Positions 6,594-12,684 of a stretch of DNA of 12,684 nucleotides are shown in pieces. The notes beneath the pieces were generated by a model. It did no database searches. It was not told where the DNA came from and worked only from the letters and a program-made list of their open reading frames with translations. Every line of letters begins with the position of its first letter. The first letter of the stretch is position 1. The position numbers and the translations under genes are program-made. The DNA is from an uncultured Pseudomonadota bacterium (GTDB lineage: Bacteria > Myxococcota_A > UBA9042 > CAIXZC01): the NCBI GenBank assembly GCA_937876385.1, contig CALFHQ010000023.1, positions 1 to 12,684 of the forward strand, read 5' to 3'.

Positions 6594-8297
6594 TCACGCT
6601 TGAAATTCCGTCGGCTCTGTTTCCTCAAGGTTTGAGGGCAACAGCATCTTGAAGACCGTCCCGTGGTCCCGCTCGGGCAGCGACTCTACATGGATGCTGC
6701 CTCCGTGATCTTCTACGTTGCGGTACACAGTGGCGAGCCCCAATCCCGTTCCACCGGCCTTGGTCGTAAAGAACGGTTCAAAGATTCGGTTGATTGCTTC
6801 TGGCGGGATGCCAGGGCCATCGTCCTCCACGGTGAGTTCCACGCTGCGTTCGTAGCGTTCCACCGAGATCTGGACGTTTCCGCCAGACCCCACCGCCTGG
6901 CCGGCATTCACCACCAGGTTCCAAATGACCTGGCGAACACGATTCCGGTCCAACATCGCCTGGCACGGCTTTGGACCATCGACCTCGAAGTGAACCCCCT
7001 CCATCCGCTCGTCGTGAGTCAACATCTGGATGACCTCGTCGACCAATTCAAACAGGTCCACTGACTCCAGGGTCAGGGCTCGAGGGCGCGTGAAATCCAG
7101 AAACTCGGTAATCCAGGAGTTGAGGTGCTCGGTTTCCCGAACGACGATGTCCATGAGGCGCCTTGAGGGGCCTTCCACCTCAGTCGTCTCCGCCAGGAGT
7201 TGAATGGAACCGCTCAAAGAGGCCAGCGGGTTTCGAATCTCGTGGGCGATGTTGGCAGCAAGTCGACCCATGGCTGCGAGACGTTCGGTTCGAGCCATGC
7301 GGGCTTCCATCTCTTTGACTCGGGTGATGTCAAAGAAGAGGAGAATGTGTCCGATCTGGTCGTTGTCCTTGTTTCGCAAGGGGGAGATGGACCACCGAAA
7401 GAACGCCTTGCTTCCATCGGGAAGGTCGTGTTGCGTCTCCAGGTGGCTTGTCTGATAGAGGTCCGCCTCGTCGATGAACTCTGGAAGTTGCGGAAAGAGT
7501 TGCCCCAGGGACTTTGAGAGGAGGTCTTCTGCCGGAACTTGAAGCAGCTCGCTTGTGGTTCGGTTGATGTAGCCGATCTCCCCACTGCGCGTAATCGTGA
7601 TGAGTCCATTCTCAAGACTGGAGACAATGTGTTCATGGAGGTTGGCAAGCTCTTCAAACCCTTCTTTGTGCCGGCGAGCCAACTGATCGGCCTGTCGAAT
7701 CTGCTCTGCCAGAAAGGACGAGAGGAGCGCAATTCCAAAGAATGCCAGGACATTGATAACCAGGTTGGTGGCCAGCGCTGAAAATTCGGGTACGACCCCT
7801 GGAGAATCTCCCAGCAGGTTCCCGGTGCTGAGTCCTTCCGCCAGTCCGTCCCCCAGGTGCCCGGTCTGTCCCAATCCGATGAGGACAAGGCATGCGGAGT
7901 TCACCAGAGCCGAGAAGATGGCCCCTCGTCGATAGAGCAGCAAAGCCGCATTGATGACGGCGAGAGAATACAAGAACGTGAAAACGCTGTCCGCCCCCCC
8001 GGTGAGGAGCACCAGCACGGTGGCAAACAAGGCGTCCCCGATGAGGAGCGAGTACACAAGGCGGTGCATGGCCCTTTCGCTGCGAACTCGTTCAAGCAGC
8101 GCTGCCGAGACGGTGCACAAGAGGAGGAGCCCCATGATGGAGGAGTAGACAAGCTCTCTGGCGGGCCCGCCGAAAAACGTATATCCCCGACGCAAGTCGA
8201 AGATTAGCACCGTGACCAGGAGAACCATGGCCATGATGAGGCGAAGCAGAGTCAGAAGTGTAATCTTCTTGTAGAGAGTCTTTCGCGCTGTCGCCAT
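6594..8297 (-). CDS. pilS: Sensor histidine kinase PilS
   Basis: Membrane kinase of 567 residues that pairs with PilR. About six hydrophobic helices fill residues 13-197, as in the PilS family (P. aeruginosa PilS has six). A PAS domain lies at about 220-325, then HisKA with H352 in AHEIRNPL, and a complete catalytic ATPase domain: N box around N460/N464, G1 DDGPGI at 492-497, F box FEPFFTTK at 506-513, and G2 GTGLGL at 516-521. All residues needed for autophosphorylation are present. The ATG at 8297 is chosen, 7 nt after the pilC stop; a TTG at 8315 overlapping pilC by 11 nt is the alternative (573 residues). In Pseudomonas PilS monitors pilin in the membrane through its helices; the same job here is inferred. 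Confidence 0.95.
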   Translation of the reverse strand: MATARKTLYKKITLLTLLRLIMAMVLLVTVLIFDLRRGYTFFGGPARELVYSSIMGLLLLCTVSAALLERVRSERAMHRLVYSLLIGDALFATVLVLLTGGADSVFTFLYSLAVINAALLLYRRGAIFSALVNSACLVLIGLGQTGHLGDGLAEGLSTGNLLGDSPGVVPEFSALATNLVINVLAFFGIALLSSFLAEQIRQADQLARRHKEGFEELANLHEHIVSSLENGLITITRSGEIGYINRTTSELLQVPAEDLLSKSLGQLFPQLPEFIDEADLYQTSHLETQHDLPDGSKAFFRWSISPLRNKDNDQIGHILLFFDITRVKEMEARMARTERLAAMGRLAANIAHEIRNPLASLSGSIQLLAETTEVEGPSRRLMDIVVRETEHLNSWITEFLDFTRPRALTLESVDLFELVDEVIQMLTHDERMEGVHFEVDGPKPCQAMLDRNRVRQVIWNLVVNAGQAVGSGGNVQISVERYERSVELTVEDDGPGIPPEAINRIFEPFFTTKAGGTGLGLATVYRNVEDHGGSIHVESLPERDHGTVFKMLLPSNLEETEPTEFQA

Positions 8298-8304
8298 AGA
8301 GGAG

Positions 8305-9507
8305 TTATCCAACACCGTCTGCCATGGAGAAGATGGGCATGTACATGGCGATCATCACAGAGCCGATGAGTCCACCGAGGACCACCATGATGAGGGGTTC
8401 CATCATGGCTGTCACGCCATCCACGGCCTCGTCCACTTCGTCGTCGTAGAAGTCTGCGATCTTGGTGAGCATCACGTCCAGGGCGCCTGTGGATTCTCCA
8501 ACGGCGATCATCTGAATCACCATCTTGGGAAAGATTCGCACCTCCATGAGAGGGGCCGCAATGCTCTTTCCTTCGGCCACACGGTTTCGAGCGTATGTGA
8601 CCCCCTCTTCGATGACCTTGTTTCCCGAGGTCTTGGCCACAATGTCCATGGCGTCGAGGATGGGCACGCCAGAACCGATGAGGGTTCCCATGGTACGGGT
8701 GAACTTGGCGATGGCGGACTTGATGATGAGGTTCCCGAAGACGGGCATCTTAGTATACAGCTTGTCAGTCAGGTAGTGGCCACGCTCGTTTCTTCGAATC
8801 ATTCCATAGCCAACAAAGACCGCCACGACCCCTGCCACGATGTAGGGAAGGTAGGCGATGAAGTTGTTGGATACGCCCACCATGAACTGGGTCAGGGCGG
8901 GGAGGGGTCTGTCTCCCATGCTCTTGAACATGTTGGCGAAGGTGGGGACGACCTTCCACAGAAGGCCCGCAGTAATCAGCAAGGACACAACGAGGACGGT
9001 GACCGGGTACTTCATGGCCCCCTTGATCTTCGCCCTCAATTTGGCGGCCTTTTCGGTGTAGTCCGCCAATCGACTGAGGATTGTGTCGAGAATACCGCCC
9101 ATCTCGCCGGCCGCTACGAGGTTGACATACAACTCGTCGAAGATCTTTGGGTGCTCCTTGAGAGAATCGGCGAAGGTGTTTCCATGAGAGACGCTGGCTT
9201 TCACCCGAACGAGGGCAGCTCGGAAGTTGGGATCGGGTTCCTGCGAAGAGAGAATCTCCAGGCTCTGCACGAGGGGCAGGCCGGCATCGATCATGGTGGC
9301 CATCTGTCGGGTGAACACCACCAGGTTTTTCAGTGGCACCTTGTCAAAACCGGGAATTCGCAACCCCTTTTTCTTCTTGAACACCCGGATAACCTGGATC
9401 TTGTCCGCAGCCAACTGGCGCTCTACTGCGGCGACGTTGGGCCCCTCCACCTCGCCGGTTCGAAGTTCTCCGTTCTGGTTGATTCCTTCCCATTCAAAAA
9501 TCGGCAT
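8305..9507 (-). CDS. pilC: Type IV pilus inner-membrane platform protein PilC
   Basis: A 400-residue protein of the GspF/PilC family, the inner-membrane platform on which PilB and PilT act. Two T2SF cytoplasmic domains are visible: the first about 65-188, with the Q(M/L)ATM(I)DAGLPLVQSLE motif near 68-84 and AAGEMGGILD at 132-141; the second about 268-390, with the parallel GTLIGSGVPILDAMD at 274-288 and AVGESTGALD at 335-344. Hydrophobic helices fall at about 168-190, 217-236 and 370-393. The N-terminal MPIFEWEGIN is typical. The ATG at 9507 follows the pilT stop by only 3 nt, and its ribosome site (AAGGGGG) lies inside the end of pilT, so the two are probably translationally coupled. Confidence 0.97.
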   Translation of the reverse strand: MPIFEWEGINQNGELRTGEVEGPNVAAVERQLAADKIQVIRVFKKKKGLRIPGFDKVPLKNLVVFTRQMATMIDAGLPLVQSLEILSSQEPDPNFRAALVRVKASVSHGNTFADSLKEHPKIFDELYVNLVAAGEMGGILDTILSRLADYTEKAAKLRAKIKGAMKYPVTVLVVSLLITAGLLWKVVPTFANMFKSMGDRPLPALTQFMVGVSNNFIAYLPYIVAGVVAVFVGYGMIRRNERGHYLTDKLYTKMPVFGNLIIKSAIAKFTRTMGTLIGSGVPILDAMDIVAKTSGNKVIEEGVTYARNRVAEGKSIAAPLMEVRIFPKMVIQMIAVGESTGALDVMLTKIADFYDDEVDEAVDGVTAMMEPLIMVVLGGLIGSVMIAMYMPIFSMADGVG

Positions 9508-9510
9508 GGC

Positions 9511-10620
<1,110 letters not shown>

Positions 10621-10634
10621 GGAGGCCCTCCCCT

Positions 10635-12452
10635 CTAGTCTTCACGAGTGGTTCTGACCACCTCTTCGACGGTAACTTGTCCTTCCATGAGCTTGCTCAA
10701 CGCGCAAGCTCTAAGACTTCTCATTCCCCCTTCCACCGCTTCCCGCTTCAGCTCCATCGCGGAGTATCCCTGAAGCACCGCCTCTTTGAGGCGATCGGTC
10801 ATTGTCATGATCTCGTAGATAGCGACTCGACCTTTGTAACCGGTGTTGTTGCAGACCTTGCAGCCGGCCCCCTTCGTGAAGGTGGACGCAGCGATCATCT
10901 CCTCGGTCATGCCAAGCTTGATGAGGGGTTCTGCCTCCAGCTCGAGGGGTTGCTTGCATTCCTTGCAGACCTTTCTCGCCAATCGCTGTGCGGCCACGAT
11001 GTTCACCGACGAGCTGACCAGGAACGGCTCGATTCCCATGTTCAACAGTCGGTTGATGGTGGATGGAGCGTCGTTGGTGTGAAGGGTGGACAGCACAAGG
11101 TGACCGGTCAAGGCGGCTTTCACCGCGATTTCAGCGGTTTCAAAGTCTCGAATCTCTCCAACCATGATGATATCTGGGTCTTGTCTCAGAAATGAGCGCA
11201 AGGCCGCAGCGAAGTTCAACCCGATGGCATCGTTGATGTGCACCTGGTTAATCCCGGCCATGTTGAATTCGACAGGGTCCTCGGCGGTGGAGATATTCTC
11301 TGATATCTTGTTCAACTCCATCAGCGCGCTGTAAAGCGTCGTGGTCTTACCAGAACCCGTGGGGCCCGTAACGAGCACCATGCCCCAGGGCTTGTTGATG
11401 GCGTCCTTGAACTCGGCGAGCTGCTTCTCCTCAAACCCCAGCATGGTCATGTCCAACTGGAGGTTGCTCTTGTCCAGTACTCGAAGGACGACTTTCTCGC
11501 CAAAGAGGGTGGGAAGGACGGAGACTCGGAAGTCCACCTCTTTCTTCTTCCCGAGGACGAGCTTGATACGACCGTCCTGGGGCAATCGACGCTCGGCGAT
11601 GTCAAGCTCGGCGAGAATCTTCAAGCGGGAAACAATGGCATTCTTCAATCGCAGCGGCGGCTTCATGATCTCCGAGAGCACACCGTCAATTCGGAAGCGA
11701 ATTCGAAACTCCTTTTCGTAGGGTTCCACATGAATATCGGAAGCCCCGCGTCGAATGGCGTCCACCAGGGTGAGGTTCACCAAACGAACCACAGCCTCCT
11801 CTTTGGACTCCCGCTCGAGCTCCTCGATGTCGATCCCTTCCTCGTCCTGGAGGATGCTCAAGTCTTCTTGATCCATCCCGTCGAGGAGTTCTTCGAAGGC
11901 TTCCACGGCGTCGTCTTGATAGTATCCCTGAAGGGCCGTTTCGATGGACGACTCGGGTGCCACCACCATCTCGACATTGTATCCCGTGAGGAACTTGATG
12001 TCGTCCATGGCATAGATATTGGACGGATCGCTCACAGCCACGATGAGGGACGAGCCCTGCTGGTCGATGGGGATGATTCCGTGACGACGGGCAACCTCTT
12101 TGGGCACCATGTTCACGATTTCTTCCGGGATGGAGACTTCGTCCAGGTTGACTGCGGGCACGCCGTACTGCTTCGCCAGGAGACTCACCAGTTGCTCTTC
12201 AGAAACATAGCCCAGCTTGGCTAAGGTGTTCCCCAACTTCCCACCGTGACGCTCGATCTCATTTCGAGCCTCATCCAATTGCGCCAGAGAGACGACACTC
12301 TCCCGGAGAAGAAGCTCTCCCAGGCCCGTTCCACCAGACCGCCCCCGAGGATTCTCTCGAACGCCGCTGTTGCCTCTCGCATCGTCATCCGCAAGCTTGC
12401 TCACCTGGGATTCGCCTACATGGTACCCACTCTTGCTTTTGTCATCAGCCAT
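10635..12452 (-). CDS. pilB: Type IV pilus extension ATPase PilB
   Basis: PilB is the hexameric ATPase that polymerises pilin. The preferred form has 605 residues, longer than the usual 560-570 because of a charged, probably disordered N-terminus (1-40). An MshEN-type domain follows (about 43-178), then the ATPase: Asp-box region ASDIHVEPYE at 237-246, Walker A GPTGSGKT at 363-370, Walker B IIMVGEIRD at 428-436, and His box GHLVLSTLHTND at 450-461. A tetracysteine zinc site (C496, C499, C531, C534) is typical of PilB/GspE. The ATG at 12452 has AAGGA 7 nt upstream; in-frame starts at 12485 and 12530 are longer, but 12530 lies within the predicted promoter. It leads the operon pilB-T-C-S-R. Confidence 0.96.
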   Translation of the reverse strand: MADDKSKSGYHVGESQVSKLADDDARGNSGVRENPRGRSGGTGLGELLLRESVVSLAQLDEARNEIERHGGKLGNTLAKLGYVSEEQLVSLLAKQYGVPAVNLDEVSIPEEIVNMVPKEVARRHGIIPIDQQGSSLIVAVSDPSNIYAMDDIKFLTGYNVEMVVAPESSIETALQGYYQDDAVEAFEELLDGMDQEDLSILQDEEGIDIEELERESKEEAVVRLVNLTLVDAIRRGASDIHVEPYEKEFRIRFRIDGVLSEIMKPPLRLKNAIVSRLKILAELDIAERRLPQDGRIKLVLGKKKEVDFRVSVLPTLFGEKVVLRVLDKSNLQLDMTMLGFEEKQLAEFKDAINKPWGMVLVTGPTGSGKTTTLYSALMELNKISENISTAEDPVEFNMAGINQVHINDAIGLNFAAALRSFLRQDPDIIMVGEIRDFETAEIAVKAALTGHLVLSTLHTNDAPSTINRLLNMGIEPFLVSSSVNIVAAQRLARKVCKECKQPLELEAEPLIKLGMTEEMIAASTFTKGAGCKVCNNTGYKGRVAIYEIMTMTDRLKEAVLQGYSAMELKREAVEGGMRSLRACALSKLMEGQVTVEEVVRTTRED

Positions 12453-12489
12453 ACGGCGTTCCTTTCTGAGAGTTTCCTGGCACATTGAA

Positions 12490-12504
12490 GGGGGGACACC
12501 CCCC
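12490..12504 (-). promoter_or_regulatory. G6-TGT-C6 hairpin in the predicted pilB leader
   Basis: A perfect inverted repeat, GGGGGGTGTCCCCCC on the minus strand, falls about 10 nt after the predicted transcript start and about 26 nt before the pilB ribosome site. It would form a short, very stable all-G:C stem. No U-tract follows, so it is not a standard terminator. Its role is unknown; RNA protection or translation control are possible. Confidence 0.6.
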
Positions 12505-12520
12505 GCCGACTCTGGTGAAA

Positions 12521-12549
12521 ATGCTATCATTGCCCGGCAATTCAGTCAA
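12521..12549 (-). promoter_or_regulatory. Predicted sigma70-type promoter for the pil operon
   Basis: On the minus strand TTGACT (12549-12544), a 17-bp spacer and TAGCAT (12526-12521) with a TGA extended -10 form the best promoter match in the window. Transcription would begin near 12514, giving a leader of about 62 nt before the ATG at 12452. It sits in the gap after the upstream gene's stop. Confidence 0.65.
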
Positions 12550-12576
12550 CTATCGCACAGTTCCCAAGCTGCCGAG

Positions 12577-12684
12577 TCATTCCCCCAAGAGATCGCAGGC
12601 GATGAGTGCTGCCACCAGGGAGAACTGCACCAACTCCTCCAATTCGATGGCTTCATTGACAACATGAAATTGATCCTCCAATCC
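12577..12684 (-). CDS. C-terminal end of an unrecognised protein (partial)
   Basis: The minus strand is open from the window edge for 35 codons to a TGA at 12579-12577. The residues look like ordinary protein: acidic and hydrophobic, with a VNEAIELEELVQ segment followed by a hydrophobic stretch and a terminal LLGE. Of the other two minus-strand frames, one is stopped and the other is Trp-rich and unlikely. The gene lies upstream of the pil operon on the same strand and is separated from it by the predicted pil promoter. The fragment is too short to assign a family. Confidence 0.5.
   Translation of the reverse strand, partial: GLEDQFHVVNEAIELEELVQFSLVAALIACDLLGE

Noticed and set aside
5936..6652. 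Long plus-strand open frames across pilS/pilR/pilC/pilT (for example 5936-6652 and 8776-9831)
   Set aside because: They are antisense to genes with complete domain motifs, lack family-like motifs, and arise from the high-GC codon usage of the real strand.
12453..12530. Upstream extension of PilB to starts at 12485 or 12530
   Set aside because: The 12530 start overlaps the predicted -10 box; the extension is not family-like, and ATG 12452 has a well-placed AAGGA. The 12485 start cannot be fully excluded.
12550..12579. TGA of the upstream partial gene as a selenocysteine codon, given selB in the same window
   Set aside because: Reading through gives only nine more codons before TAG, and I see no convincing SECIS-like hairpin just after the TGA.

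Overview
The window (about 57% G+C by eye) looks like the chromosome of a Gram-negative, type IV pilus-bearing bacterium of the former Deltaproteobacteria, most plausibly Myxococcota or a Bradymonadales-like relative. The reasons are the gene order pilB-pilT-pilC-pilS-pilR, an MJ0042-type zinc-ribbon protein, selenocysteine machinery (SelB) and an envelope protein with a signal peptide. The taxonomic placement is inference. Every base is explained by ordinary chromosomal genes and short intergenic gaps. I see no mobile element, CRISPR array, tRNA or rRNA, and no gene-free stretch over 300 bases.

Left part (1-3353): a zinc-ribbon gene reads leftward off the edge and is divergent from selB. Between them lies a compact symmetric promoter in which both -35 boxes read TTGACC at 17-bp spacing and the two -10 boxes overlap on opposite strands. 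selB is followed by a secreted, probably outer-membrane beta-sheet protein of unknown role with its own good promoter.

Middle part (3517-5165): a two-helix membrane protein of unknown function, then rsfS and rlmH. These last two form the widely conserved ribosome-linked pair (ybeB-ybeA in E. coli). Both start with TTG, and they overlap by four bases (TTGA).

Right part (5174-12684): a tightly packed leftward operon, pilB (extension ATPase), pilT (retraction ATPase), pilC (inner-membrane platform), pilS (sensor kinase) and pilR (sigma54-dependent response regulator), with gaps of 14, 3, about 7 and 13 bases. A strong sigma70-type promoter (TTGACT-N17-TAGCAT, extended -10) precedes pilB, and a G6-TGT-C6 hairpin sits in its predicted leader. 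PilB/PilT/PilC drive pilus extension and retraction. PilS/PilR would sense pilus state and activate the major pilin gene, which is not in this window: pilR runs directly into the convergent rlmH. The last 108 bases hold the C-terminal end of an unrecognised leftward gene.

I did not find a clearly new multi-gene system. The most interesting points are the symmetric divergent promoter, the long C-tracts in the zinc-ribbon gene, the degenerate c-di-GMP-binding motif in PilB, the hairpin in the pilB leader and the GD substitution in RlmH.
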